Below, in pieces: positions 19,876 through 28,616 of a DNA stretch of 64,000 nt (position 1 is its first letter; each line of letters opens with the position of its first letter). The position numbers and the translations under genes were made by a program. Under the pieces are notes generated by a model that was not told where the DNA came from, made no database searches, and saw nothing but the letters and a program-made list of their open reading frames with translations. Source of the stretch: Microbacterium commune (lineage in GTDB: Bacteria > Actinomycetota > Actinomycetes > Actinomycetales > Microbacteriaceae); assembly GCF_014836945.1 (NCBI RefSeq), contig NZ_JACSPX010000001.1, forward strand, positions 514,952-578,951, read 5' to 3'.

Positions 19876-19897
19876 TTCCTGAACGATCGGTCTGTAA
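19876..19897. promoter_or_regulatory. Operator-like site upstream of paaJ operon
   Basis: 22-bp site with core AACGATCGGTC, 32 bases before the thiolase start. It matches 17 of 22 positions of the site before paaA (43369-43390). Probably bound by a TetR-type phenylacetate repressor (PaaR class) encoded outside the window. Confidence 0.65.
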
Positions 19898-19929
19898 TGG
19901 ATCCGGTGACCGCGCTCGAGAGGATGACG

Positions 19930-21120
19930 ATGTCCGAGGCCTATCTCGTCGACGGCGTGCGCACGCCGGTCGGCCGGTACGGCGGCGCCCTCGCCGGCGT
20001 CCGTCCCGACGACCTCGCCGCGCTGGTCGTCGCCGAGGCGGTCTCCCGGGCGGGAGTGCCGGCGGATGCCATCGACGAGGTCATCCTGGGAGCCGCGAAC
20101 CAGGCCGGTGAGGACAACCGCAACGTCGCCCGAATGGCGGTGCTGCTGGCAGGACTGCCGGACAGCATCCCGGGGTTCACGGTCAACCGCCTGTGCGCGT
20201 CGGGGATGACGGCGATCGCCCTGGCTTCGCAGGCGATCCGCGCCGGCGACGCCGACCTGATGGTCGCCGGCGGCGTCGAATCGATGACCCGCGCGCCGTG
20301 GGTGCAGGCCAAGCCCGCTCGCGCATGGGCGAAGCCCGGCGACGCGTATGACACGTCGATCGGGTGGCGGTTCCCGAATCCCCGCCTGCTAGCTCGTGAC
20401 AAGGCGACGTTCTCGATGCCCGAGACGGCAGAGGAGGTCGCGCGCGTCGAGGGGATCAGCAGAGCGGATGCCGACGCCTTCGCCCTGCTCAGCCATCAGC
20501 GAGCCCTCGCGGCCATCGACGCCGGGAGGCTGTCGCCGGAGATCGTCGCGGTCGAGTCGACCCGCGGGCTCGTCGACACGGACGAGGGACCGCGCCGCGA
20601 GACGTCGCTCGAGGCGCTGGCCGCGCTGCGTCCGGTCGTCGCGGGCGGCGAGGTGGTCACTGCAGGCAACGCGAGCTCGCTCAACGACGGCGCCTCGGCG
20701 ATCGTCGTGGCGGGGGCGGATGCCGTCGCCCGGCACGGACTGCGCCCGCGGGCGCGCATCGTGGCATCCGCCACCGCCGCGCTGGCGCCGGAGATCATGG
20801 GTCTCGGCCCCGTGTCCGCCACTGAGAAGGCGCTGCAGAAGGCGGGGCTCACCGTCGCTGATCTCGGCGCGGTCGAGCTGAACGAGGCGTTCGCGTCGCA
20901 GTCGCTGGCGTGCATCCGACGCCTCGGCGTCGACCCCGAGATCGTCAACGCCGACGGCGGGGCGATCGCCCTCGGGCATCCGCTCGGCTCCAGCGGCTCG
21001 CGTCTGCTGGTCACGCTGCTGGGCCGGATGGAGCGCGACGGTGCTCGGTACGGCCTGGCGACGATGTGCGTCGGCGTGGGGCAGGGCACGGCGATGATCG
21101 TGGAGCGCATCGATGGCTGA
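19930..21120 (+). CDS. paaJ: Beta-ketoadipyl/3-oxo-5,6-dehydrosuberyl-CoA thiolase
   Basis: 396 aa thiolase. The acylated Cys is in [12 protein letters not shown] (about residue 90), the His/Cys base pair in [16 protein letters not shown] and TMCVGVGQG. Position before PaaF, PaaH and PaaZ genes indicates the phenylacetate ring-cleavage pathway, where PaaJ makes two thiolytic cuts; PcaF is the close alternative. The start at 19930 is favoured because GAGAGG lies six bases before it; ATG 19924 is also in frame. It overlaps the next gene by 8 bp. Confidence 0.88.
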   Translation: MSEAYLVDGVRTPVGRYGGALAGVRPDDLAALVVAEAVSRAGVPADAIDEVILGAANQAGEDNRNVARMAVLLAGLPDSIPGFTVNRLCASGMTAIALASQAIRAGDADLMVAGGVESMTRAPWVQAKPARAWAKPGDAYDTSIGWRFPNPRLLARDKATFSMPETAEEVARVEGISRADADAFALLSHQRALAAIDAGRLSPEIVAVESTRGLVDTDEGPRRETSLEALAALRPVVAGGEVVTAGNASSLNDGASAIVVAGADAVARHGLRPRARIVASATAALAPEIMGLGPVSATEKALQKAGLTVADLGAVELNEAFASQSLACIRRLGVDPEIVNADGGAIALGHPLGSSGSRLLVTLLGRMERDGARYGLATMCVGVGQGTAMIVERIDG

Positions 21121-21889
21121 CGCGCTGCGGATCGAGACGCGGGGCGACCGGACGGTCGTGACGCTCGCCCGCCCCGCCGTGCGCAACGCGATCGACCAGA
21201 CCATGGTCGACGAGCTGCATGCCGTGTGCACCGACCTCGAGAACGAGCCGAGGGTGCTGATCATCACCGGCGCCGACGGCGTCTTCGCGTCGGGAGCCGA
21301 CATCCGTCAGCTGCGCGATCGCACCGCGGACGACGCGCGGCGCGGCATCAACTCGACCGTGTTCCGACGCATCCACGAGCTGCCGATGCCGGTGATCGCC
21401 GCGGTCGACGGCTATGCGCTGGGTGGCGGCGCCGAGCTCGCCTACGCCGCAGACATCCGCATCGGCACACCGCGGGTGCGCGTCGGCAACCCCGAGACCG
21501 GACTCGGCATCATCGCCGCGGCCGGCGCCACGTGGCGGCTGCCCGAGATCATCGGCCACGCCCGTGCCAGCGAGCTGCTGCTCACCGGCAGGATCATCGA
21601 CGCACAGGAAGCCCTCGCGTGGGGTCTGCTGTCGTCGCTGCACGAGCCCGACGAGCTGCTCGGCGCTGCGCACGCCATCGCCGACCGCATCTGCGCGAAC
21701 GGCGCACGGGCCACCGAGCTCACCAAGCGTGCGCTGCTCGCGCCCGCCGACCAGCATCCGGCGATCGAGCTCGAGCTGCAGGCCGAGCTGTTCGACAGCG
21801 ACGAGAAGCGCCGGCGCATGACGGCGTTCCTCGAGCGCCGGTCGCAGCGATCCGATCGATCGACGCAGCAGGAGGAGGAGAGCCGATGA
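21113..21889 (+). CDS. paaF: Enoyl-CoA hydratase, PaaF type
   Basis: 258 aa crotonase. Both catalytic glutamates of true hydratases are present: Glu in GGGAELAYAADI and Glu in GNPETGLGI. This contrasts with the second crotonase at 47194, which lacks them. It is therefore assigned as PaaF (2,3-dehydroadipyl-CoA hydratase). ATG overlaps the thiolase end, and its own end overlaps the dehydrogenase start (ATGA). The C-terminal tail is rich in Gln/Glu/Ser. Confidence 0.87.
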   Translation: MADALRIETRGDRTVVTLARPAVRNAIDQTMVDELHAVCTDLENEPRVLIITGADGVFASGADIRQLRDRTADDARRGINSTVFRRIHELPMPVIAAVDGYALGGGAELAYAADIRIGTPRVRVGNPETGLGIIAAAGATWRLPEIIGHARASELLLTGRIIDAQEALAWGLLSSLHEPDELLGAAHAIADRICANGARATELTKRALLAPADQHPAIELELQAELFDSDEKRRRMTAFLERRSQRSDRSTQQEEESR

Positions 21890-22740
21890 GCGTTCCCGGG
21901 ATCGTGGGCGTGCTGGGCGGTGGACGCATGGGCGCCGGAATCGCGCACGCATTCCTCATGGCGGGAGCGCGGGTGCGTCTCGTAGAACGCGATCAGGACT
22001 CCGCCGAGGCCGCGCGCACGCGCGTGCTGGCGAGCATCGAGAAGTCCACTCTCCGCGGCGACCTCGCCGAGCCGCGGCCGGTGATCGAGTCGTTCGCCGT
22101 GCACGTCGACCCCGCCGTGTTCGAGAGCGCCGGCCTCGTGATCGAGGCCGTGCCGGAGGATCGCACGCTGAAGGCACAGGCCCTCGCGCACATCGAGCAG
22201 ATCGTCGCGCACGACGCGGTGCTCGCCACGAACACGTCGTCGATCTCGATCGACGACCTCGCGGCATCGCTCACCCGGCCCGAGCGGTTCCTCGGACTGC
22301 ACTTCTTCAACCCCGTTCCGGCGTCGACGCTGGTCGAGCTCGTCGTCGGGTCGCGCACGGGTCGCGCGGTCGTCGACTCCGCCCGCGAGTGGGTGGCCAC
22401 GCTGCGCAAGACCCCGGTCGTGATCCGCGACTCGCCCGGTTTCGCATCGAGTCGGCTCGGCGTGCTGCTGGGGTTGGAGGCGATTCGGATGCTCGAGGAG
22501 GGCGTCGGCGACGCCGCCGACATCGACGCGGCCATGGAACTGGGCTACCGGCATCCGATGGGTCCGCTGCGCACCACCGACGTCGTCGGCCTCGACGTGC
22601 GCCTCGGCATCGCCAAGGAGCTGGCTCGCCAGCTCGGACCGCGTTTCGAGCCGCCGCGGCTGCTGCGGCAGATGGTGGATGCCGGAAAGCTGGGCCGCAA
22701 GAGCGGCGAGGGGTTCTACGTGTGGAACGAGGAGAGATGA
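21886..22740 (+). CDS. paaH: 3-hydroxyacyl-CoA dehydrogenase, PaaH type
   Basis: 284 aa, the single-domain HBD type. NAD-binding GGGRMGAGIAHAF near residue 9, ATNTSSISI, and the catalytic His in LGLHFFNPVP; C-terminal domain with GRKSGEGFY. It oxidises 3-hydroxyadipyl-CoA before the PaaJ step. It overlaps both neighbours by 4 bp, so it is part of one transcript. Confidence 0.9.
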   Translation: MSVPGIVGVLGGGRMGAGIAHAFLMAGARVRLVERDQDSAEAARTRVLASIEKSTLRGDLAEPRPVIESFAVHVDPAVFESAGLVIEAVPEDRTLKAQALAHIEQIVAHDAVLATNTSSISIDDLAASLTRPERFLGLHFFNPVPASTLVELVVGSRTGRAVVDSAREWVATLRKTPVVIRDSPGFASSRLGVLLGLEAIRMLEEGVGDAADIDAAMELGYRHPMGPLRTTDVVGLDVRLGIAKELARQLGPRFEPPRLLRQMVDAGKLGRKSGEGFYVWNEER

Positions 22741-24824
22741 CCGATTTCCTGCCGAGCTACGTTCAGGGTGAGTGGTGGACGCCCGCCGCCCCTCTTGGGT
22801 CCCTGAGCCTGCCGAAGGGCACAGACGTTCGAGACGCCTCCACCGGCGAGATCATCACCCGGGTCTCAACCGAGGGCCTCGATCTCACCGGCGCCCTCGA
22901 GTACGCCCGCACCACGGGCCACGCGAGCCTGGCCGAGTTGACCTTCCACCAGCGGGCGCTGCTGCTCAAGCAGTTCGCCCTGGCGCTGACCGAGCGCAAG
23001 GACGAGCTGTACGCGATCTCGGCGCGCACCGGAGCGACGAAGGGCGACTCATGGGTCGACATCGACGGCGGCATCGGGGTGCTGTTCTCGTACTCGGGCA
23101 AGGGCCGCCGCGAGCTGCCGAACAGTCGCGTGTATGTCGATGGGCCGGTCGAGCCGCTCTCGAAGGACGGCAGCTTCCTCGGCCGGCACGTCTACACGAC
23201 GCTCCCCGGGGTCGCCGTGCAGATCAACGCGTTCAACTTCCCGGTGTGGGGGTCGCTCGAGAAGCTCGCTCCCGCGTTCCTCGCCGGCATGCCGACCGTC
23301 GTGAAGCCCGCCACACCGACGGGGTATCTCACCGAGGCGATGGTGCGCATCCTCGTCGAGTCGGGGCTGCTCCCGGCGGGTTCGCTGCAGCTGGTGAGCG
23401 GCAGCGTGCCCGACCTGTTCGACCACCTGCGACTCGGCGACCTGGTCGGGTTCACCGGCAGCGCGTCGACCGCCGAGGCGCTGCGGCGGCACCCGGCCGT
23501 GCAGACCGGTGGGGTGCGCTTCACCGCCGAGACCGACTCGATCAACGCGTCGGTGCTCGGCACGGATGCCGTGGCCGGCACCCCGGAGTTCGACGCCTAC
23601 GTACGCCAGCTCGTCGCGGAGATGACGAGCAAGGCCGGTCAGAAGTGCACGGCGATCCGCCGCGCGATCGTCCCCGCGGCGGCAGCGGACGATGTGATCG
23701 AGGCCGTGCGGACGCGGATCGCGGAGAAGACGGTGCTCGGCGACCCGCGCGCGGAGGGCGTGACGATGGGGCCGCTCGCGTCGGTCGCGCAGCGCGACGA
23801 GGTGCTGCGCCAGGTGCGGAAGCTGCAGGATGCCGGCGGCCGGGTCGTCGTCGGCTCGGCCGACGCTCCCTCCGTGCGACAGGCTGACGGGTCGACCGGC
23901 CCCGCGCCGGACGGTGCGTTCGTCGCGCCTCTGCTGCTGCGCTTCGACGATGCCAGCGCCGAGGCGGTGCACGACGTCGAGGCGTTCGGTCCGGTGTCGT
24001 CGCTGCTCACCTACGCCACGACCGCCGAGGCCGCGGACCTCGTCGCCCGGGGCGGCGGCTCGCTGGTGACGAGCATCGCGACGCACGACATCGCGCAGGC
24101 GGTCGAGCTCGCCACGCGCATCGCGCCGTTCAACGGCCGGATGCTGCTGCTCGACCGTGACGACGCCCGGTCGTCGACCGGGCACGGCTCTCCCCTCCCC
24201 GGCCTCGTGCACGGTGGTCCCGGTCGCGCCGGCGGCAGCGAGGAGCTGGGCGGCATCCGCGCGGTGCTGCATCACATGCAGCGCACGGCCGTGCAGGGGT
24301 CGCCAGAAATGCTCACCGCCCTGACGGGCGTGTGGCACGCGGGTGCGGCCACCAGCGCCGGCGATCGGCATCCGTTCCGCAAGTCGCTCGCCGAGCTGCG
24401 GATCGGCGACCAGATCGCATCGGGTGCCCGAGAGGTCACGCTCGACGACATCGAGACCTTCGCGCACTTCACCGGCGACACGTTCTACGCGCACATGGAC
24501 GAGGAGTCCGCGGCCGCCAACCCGTTCTTCCCCGGCCGCGTCGCGCACGGATACCTGCTCGTGTCATGGGCGGCAGGGCTGTTCGTCGATCCCGAGCCGG
24601 GTCCCGTGCTGGCGAACTACGGGCTCGAGAACCTGCGGTTCATCACCCCGGTGTCGCCGGGTGACAGCATCCGGGTCGAGCTGACGGCCAAGCAGATCAC
24701 CCCGCGCGAGACCGACGAGTACGGCGAGGTTCGCTGGGATGCGGTGATCCGCAATCAGCGCCAAGAGATCGTCGCGACGTACGACGTGCTGACCCTCGTC
24801 AGCAAGGATCCGGTCGCCGCCTGA
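22737..24824 (+). CDS. paaZ: Oxepin-CoA hydrolase/aldehyde dehydrogenase PaaZ
   Basis: 695 aa fusion. Residues about 1-530 form an aldehyde dehydrogenase with catalytic Glu265 (RFTAETD) and Cys304 (GQKCTAIRR). Residues about 545-690 form a MaoC-type hydratase (FAHFTGDTFYAHMDEE...GRVAHGYLL). It opens the oxepin-CoA ring and oxidises the aldehyde formed. The N-terminus holds residues GSLSLPKG encoded by a dispersed-repeat-like sequence (22797-22820), so catalytic residues lie about nine positions later than in E. coli PaaZ (from memory Glu256, Cys295). Last gene of the operon; the metal island begins about 100 bp on. Confidence 0.95.
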   Translation: MTDFLPSYVQGEWWTPAAPLGSLSLPKGTDVRDASTGEIITRVSTEGLDLTGALEYARTTGHASLAELTFHQRALLLKQFALALTERKDELYAISARTGATKGDSWVDIDGGIGVLFSYSGKGRRELPNSRVYVDGPVEPLSKDGSFLGRHVYTTLPGVAVQINAFNFPVWGSLEKLAPAFLAGMPTVVKPATPTGYLTEAMVRILVESGLLPAGSLQLVSGSVPDLFDHLRLGDLVGFTGSASTAEALRRHPAVQTGGVRFTAETDSINASVLGTDAVAGTPEFDAYVRQLVAEMTSKAGQKCTAIRRAIVPAAAADDVIEAVRTRIAEKTVLGDPRAEGVTMGPLASVAQRDEVLRQVRKLQDAGGRVVVGSADAPSVRQADGSTGPAPDGAFVAPLLLRFDDASAEAVHDVEAFGPVSSLLTYATTAEAADLVARGGGSLVTSIATHDIAQAVELATRIAPFNGRMLLLDRDDARSSTGHGSPLPGLVHGGPGRAGGSEELGGIRAVLHHMQRTAVQGSPEMLTALTGVWHAGAATSAGDRHPFRKSLAELRIGDQIASGAREVTLDDIETFAHFTGDTFYAHMDEESAAANPFFPGRVAHGYLLVSWAAGLFVDPEPGPVLANYGLENLRFITPVSPGDSIRVELTAKQITPRETDEYGEVRWDAVIRNQRQEIVATYDVLTLVSKDPVAA
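22797..22820. repeat. Dispersed-repeat-like element inside paaZ N-terminus
   Basis: Contains CCCTGAGCCTGCCGAAGGGC, which closely resembles a short repeat (CCTGAGCCTGTCGAAGGG type) common between genes in this bacterial family. Here it lies in frame and encodes about eight extra residues of PaaZ. Confidence 0.5.
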
Positions 24825-24828
24825 ACAG

Positions 24829-24882
24829 CCCCTGCCGAAAACGCTGCGGCCGAGGTTTTGGCGATATAAGTTTCGGCAGGGG
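24829..24882. repeat. 12-bp perfect inverted repeat after paaZ
   Basis: CCCCTGCCGAAA at 24829-24840 and its exact complement at 24871-24882, with a 30-bp loop. It may end the paaZ transcript, but the long loop and shared TGCCGAAA half-sites with the island-edge repeats suggest that it belongs to the island border. Confidence 0.55.
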
Positions 24883-24934
24883 GTTTCGGCGGGCAGGTTT
24901 CCGGCGTGTCGTGCACCTTGCGGTCGAGGTTGAC

Positions 24935-24961
24935 GCGGCTGCCGTAAACGATCGTTTTCGG
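24935..24961. repeat. Island border repeat A (inverted relative to C)
   Basis: 27 bp holding the palindrome AAACGATCGTTT at 24946-24957. It is flanked at 24907-24914 and 24973-24980 by an 8-bp inverted repeat TGTCGTGC/GCACGACA. Further CCGAAAACG/TTTCGG half-sites lie on its left side. Confidence 0.6.
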
Positions 24962-25009
24962 TGGTAGCCCGGGCACGACATCAACAGCGAAGTCGAGGAT
25001 GATTGAGTC

Positions 25010-25321
25010 GTGGAGATTGAGCTGCTTTATATCGCCGGTTGCCCCAGCTGGGTTGAGGCTGGCCGTCGTGTTTCTGAGGCGCTACGAGAAACAGGCCACG
25101 ACGAATCGGAGGTTCACTACCGACTCATCCGGACGGAGGAGGACGCGGGCGCAGTCTCGTTCGCGGGCTCCCCCACGATCACCCTGGATGGTAACGATCT
25201 CTTTCCGGGGTCGGGGCGAAGCAATGACCTCGCCTGCCGTATTTACAGCACCCCTGCTGGGCTGGCCGGGATGCCAACGGTTGAACAGATTCGAGAGGCG
25301 CTCTCCGCTCATGGCGACTGA
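25010..25321 (+). CDS. Thioredoxin-like small protein of metal islands
   Basis: 103 aa, GTG start. The fold pattern is thioredoxin-like: beta strand IELLYIAGCPSW with a single Cys where thioredoxins have CxxC, then FAGSPTITLDG (cis-Pro region) and a second Cys in DLACRIYSTPAGLAG. Such proteins are often found beside mercury or cadmium genes and are sometimes mislabelled alkylmercury lyase. The function is unknown; thiol-based metal handling is a guess. It overlaps a zinc-ribbon peptide gene by 11 bp. Confidence 0.75.
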   Translation: MEIELLYIAGCPSWVEAGRRVSEALRETGHDESEVHYRLIRTEEDAGAVSFAGSPTITLDGNDLFPGSGRSNDLACRIYSTPAGLAGMPTVEQIREALSAHGD

Positions 25322-25463
25322 CGAGGACGTTGCGTGCACGTGCTGCGGGCGACATCTGCCACGCAAGAAGCTGCACGCACTCGGAGACGATCGCGCTTTC
25401 ATCTGTCGACGATGCGGCTGGTGGGTGGCTCTGCGCCTACATCGCGACCGCCCGCCTGCCTAA
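25311..25463 (+). CDS. Small zinc-ribbon protein (50 aa)
   Basis: 50 aa with two CxxC knuckles, CTCCGRH and CRRCGWW, separated by about 20 residues, the spacing of a zinc ribbon. The ATG lies inside the end of the thioredoxin-like gene, so the two are probably cotranslated. No known family is recognised. Either metal binding or a small DNA or protein adaptor is possible. Confidence 0.6.
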   Translation: MATDEDVACTCCGRHLPRKKLHALGDDRAFICRRCGWWVALRLHRDRPPA

Positions 25464-25549
25464 GCGTGAACTCACTCAACGGCTGCCCACGGCGATCGCG
25501 CCGATGTAGAGGGCGAGTTGATGGGTGTCCCACCACCGCACAACGGATC

Positions 25550-26083
25550 TCACTCGGTGCTCTCATCCCCGGCGCGGATCATGAAAACTGCTCCGGTGAT
25601 CGCTGCGGCGAAGATTACGATGTCGGCGATGTTGCCGATGAACCAGTTTCCGTAGGCGAGGAAGTCCACGACGTGACCCCGGGCGAATCCGGGGTCGCGG
25701 AAAAGGCGGTCGCCTGCGTGTGAGGCGGCAGCGCCGCCGAGCGCGCCGATGACGATCGCCCATCCCACGCGTTGCACTCGGAACGCGAACACAATCCCTG
25801 TGACCGTGGCGGCGACAGCGAGCAGCGCGAACACCCAGGTGAAGCCTTCCCCGAAGGAGAATGCCGCTCCGGGGTTATAGGCGAGCTGCAAACCCAGCAG
25901 GTCACCGATCAGCGGGATGCGCTCACGCTCGGTGAGGGTCGCTTCGGCCCACACCTTCGTTCCCTGATCAATCAGCACGACGACCACGGCGATCAAGAGC
26001 GCTCCACCAGTGAGCTGCCGCCGCCGCGCCGACGACAGCTTGCGCGCAGCGGGCGGATGAGCCTCTGACTGGGAGGAGGTCAT
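25550..26083 (-). CDS. lspA: Lipoprotein signal peptidase (LspA) paralogue in Cd operon
   Basis: 177 aa, four membrane segments. Conserved NPGAAFSFG loop and two catalytic Asp (GDRLF about residue 133 and NIADIVI about 160). The usual GNLIDR is changed to SHAGDR, so the site is diverged though both Asp remain. It is coupled to cadD by ATGA overlap, the last gene of cmtR-ATPase-cadD-lspA. LspA paralogues in cadmium operons are known from Listeria (lspB). It may process lipoproteins made under metal stress. Confidence 0.88.
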   Translation of the reverse strand: MTSSQSEAHPPAARKLSSARRRQLTGGALLIAVVVVLIDQGTKVWAEATLTERERIPLIGDLLGLQLAYNPGAAFSFGEGFTWVFALLAVAATVTGIVFAFRVQRVGWAIVIGALGGAAASHAGDRLFRDPGFARGHVVDFLAYGNWFIGNIADIVIFAAAITGAVFMIRAGDESTE

Positions 26084-26691
26084 GCAAGCACCTCGATCAG
26101 ACGGACCATGACCCCAGATTCGATCAGGATGAACAGGCCAAGGCCGATGAACACGGCCGGTACGAGCCAGTGCTCGACGCGCTCCAGCCCCTCGGTAACA
26201 GCCTTGTTGGTACCGATCAGCCGACCGGCCGCGCACCAGACCGCGACGAGGATCAGGAACACGACGATCATGATCGCGACGTCGCTGGGGGCGCTGGTGC
26301 GAAAGATCGGCGTGTAGAGGGAGATGTTGTCGGCCCCGTTGGCGATCGTGATCCCTGCGACGCCCCATAGTCCGACCGCGGTGATCTTGGAGTCATCATC
26401 ATCATCGTCATCGCCGTTACGGCGCAGGCCGCGAATGAGCGTCCAGATGCCGATGCCGAGCGGGATCAGACCCAGGAAACCGACCCATTCGTCCGGAACG
26501 ATGGTGAGACCGAGAGCGGCGATCACGCTGATCACGACGAGGGTGATGAACCCGAGATACTGGCCCGCGACGATCTGCCACGGCCGGGGCTTCCCTCGAC
26601 TGGAAGCCAGGAACAGCACGGTGAGCACGACAATGTCGTCGTTGTTGGTTGCCGCGAACAGGCCGATCGCTGAACCGATAGTTGCGAGCAT
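26080..26691 (-). CDS. cadD: CadD-family cadmium resistance transporter
   Basis: 203 aa, five to six membrane segments. Typical FAATNNDDIVVLTVLF at the N-terminus and ITIANGADNISLYTPIF in the second half. A run of seven Asp (residues about 94-100) forms a cytosolic loop likely to bind cations, and it is encoded by a near-perfect trinucleotide repeat. The family confers cadmium resistance or uptake control. The start overlaps the ATPase stop (TGATG). Confidence 0.9.
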   Translation of the reverse strand: MLATIGSAIGLFAATNNDDIVVLTVLFLASSRGKPRPWQIVAGQYLGFITLVVISVIAALGLTIVPDEWVGFLGLIPLGIGIWTLIRGLRRNGDDDDDDDSKITAVGLWGVAGITIANGADNISLYTPIFRTSAPSDVAIMIVVFLILVAVWCAAGRLIGTNKAVTEGLERVEHWLVPAVFIGLGLFILIESGVMVRLIEVLA

Positions 26692-28616
26692 CAGCTTTCC
26701 AGTCGTGGCGTGCGGGTGCGTGCGGCGCGCAGACCGTTGAGGATCACGATGACCTCCGCGACCTCGTGGACCAGGACGACGGCCGCGAGCCCCAGGACGC
26801 CGAAGAGCGCGAGCGGGAGCAGTGCAGTGATGATCAGCAGCGACAGGATGATGTTCTGGTTGATGATCCGTCGACCGCGGCGGGCGTGATCGAACGCTCG
26901 CGAGATGAGGCGCAGATCATGGCCGGTGAAGGCCACGTCGGCGGATTCGATTGCCGCGTCGGAGCCGGTGGCGCCCATCGCGATACCGATGTCTGCGCCA
27001 GCGAGGGCCGGTGCGTCGTTGATTCCGTCGCCGATCATCGCGACCGGCCCCGCCTTTGACAGCTCGCCGATCGCGGTTGCCTTATCCTCGGGACGCAGTT
27101 CCGCGCGCACGTCGCTGATCCCGGCCTGCGCGGCCAGTGCACGAGCGGTGCGGGCGTTGTCTCCGGTGAGCATCGTCACGCCGACGCCTTGGTTGGTGAG
27201 CGTCCGGACTACCTCGGGGACTTCAGGGCGCAGTTCGTCGCGGACGCCGATAGCGGCGACGGGGGTTCCGTCGCGGTGGACGATCACGACGGTCATGCCC
27301 TGCTCCTCCAACTCCGCGACCTGCTTCCCGAGGTCGCCCGCGTCCAGCCAGCGAGGACTGCCGACGGTGATTCTCGATCCGCCGACAGTGCCGTCGATGC
27401 CGTGCCCGGCCTGCTCGGTCACATCTGCAGCTGCCGGTGTGCCCGGGGCCGCGGCGGTGATCGCAGAGGCAAGGGGATGCGTGCTGTGCTGCTCCAGTGC
27501 GGCCGCCCAGGCCAGCGCCTGCGTCTCGGTCACGCCGTTCGCAGTGAGCACCGCGGTGACCGCAGGTTCGTTGCGGGTGAGGGTGCCGGTCTTGTCGACC
27601 GCGACGTGGCGGACCGTGCCGAAGCGCTCGAAAACGGCGCCGGACTTGATGATCACGCCGAACTTGCTTGCTGCGCCGATCGCGGCGACGACCGTCAGCG
27701 GCACCGAGATCGCCAGCGCACACGGAGAAGCGGCGACCAGCACGACAAGCGCGCGGGTGATCCACACCTCTGGATCGCCCAGCAGCGACCCGATGATCGC
27801 AACGAGCGCTGCGAGGATCAGAACGCCGGGTACGAGCGGGCGGGCGATCCTGTCCGCGAGACGCGCACGCTCGCCCTTCTCGGTCTGCGCCTTCTCCACC
27901 AGCTCCACGATCGTCGTGAGCGAGTTATCGGTGCCCGCAGCAGTCGCCTCGACCTCCAGCACGCCGGCGCTGTTGATCGCACCGGCCGACACCGCATCGC
28001 CGGGCTCGACCTCGACCGGGATCGACTCCCCGGTGATCGCCGAGGTGTCCAGGCTGGAGCGACCAGAACGAACGATCCCGTCGGTCGCGATCCGCTCACC
28101 CGGGCGGACCACCATGACCTGGCCGACCGTCAACTCTCTCGCCGGCACCTGCGCAGAGACACCGCCCTGCAGCACGGTCGCTGTCTCCGGCACGAGCTTC
28201 AGCAGCGCCCTCAGCCCGCCCCGGGCACGGTCCATCGCCTTGTCCTCGAGCGCCTCAGCAATCGAGTACAAGAACGCCAGAGCTGCAGCCTCCTCCACGT
28301 AGCCGAGGATGACCGCACCGATCGCGCTGATCGTCATCAGCAGCCCGATACCGAGCTTGCCCTTGAACAGTTTCCGGATCGCGCCGGGCGTGAACGTCGA
28401 CGCGCCCAGGAGCAGACCGGCCCAGAACAACACCAGCGCCGGGATCTCGAGGCCGGACCATTCAAGGATCAGACCGGCCAGGAATGCGACACCGGAGAAG
28501 ACCGGCACCATGACCCCACGGTCCCTCCACCAGGGCCGCTCCACCTCTTCGGTCTCATCCTCCGCCGCAGTGGCAGGCTGGGCAGGCTCGTGCTCGCAGC
28601 CACACGCCGCGCTCAC
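26691..28616 (-). CDS. P1B-type metal-exporting ATPase (SPC type, Zn/Cd/Co)
   Basis: 641 aa. The GTG start at 28616 overlaps the cmtR stop (GTGA). Cys/His N-terminal tip CGCEHEP without a full metal-binding domain, then membrane segments, TGES actuator loop, SPC metal site in AASPCALAIS, DKTGTLT phosphorylation site, HPLA, GDGINDAP and a last membrane helix with HEVAEVIVILN. SPC instead of CPC places it in the P1B-4-like group (Co, Zn or Cd export). The CadD and CmtR context favours Cd, Pb or Zn. Confidence 0.92.
   Translation of the reverse strand: MSAACGCEHEPAQPATAAEDETEEVERPWWRDRGVMVPVFSGVAFLAGLILEWSGLEIPALVLFWAGLLLGASTFTPGAIRKLFKGKLGIGLLMTISAIGAVILGYVEEAAALAFLYSIAEALEDKAMDRARGGLRALLKLVPETATVLQGGVSAQVPARELTVGQVMVVRPGERIATDGIVRSGRSSLDTSAITGESIPVEVEPGDAVSAGAINSAGVLEVEATAAGTDNSLTTIVELVEKAQTEKGERARLADRIARPLVPGVLILAALVAIIGSLLGDPEVWITRALVVLVAASPCALAISVPLTVVAAIGAASKFGVIIKSGAVFERFGTVRHVAVDKTGTLTRNEPAVTAVLTANGVTETQALAWAAALEQHSTHPLASAITAAAPGTPAAADVTEQAGHGIDGTVGGSRITVGSPRWLDAGDLGKQVAELEEQGMTVVIVHRDGTPVAAIGVRDELRPEVPEVVRTLTNQGVGVTMLTGDNARTARALAAQAGISDVRAELRPEDKATAIGELSKAGPVAMIGDGINDAPALAGADIGIAMGATGSDAAIESADVAFTGHDLRLISRAFDHARRGRRIINQNIILSLLIITALLPLALFGVLGLAAVVLVHEVAEVIVILNGLRAARTRTPRLES

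Noticed and set aside
24755..24976. Minus-strand 73-aa open frame over the paaZ end and border A
   Set aside because: Runs through the inverted repeats, has no ribosome site or motif.
25010..25321. Alkylmercury lyase (MerB)
   Set aside because: Too short (103 aa against about 210) and lacks the paired-Cys MerB active site; thioredoxin-like fold fits better. No mer genes are near.
26691..28616. CadA of the CPC (P1B-2) type
   Set aside because: The membrane metal site reads SPC, not CPC, so only a general Zn/Cd/Co exporter is stated.
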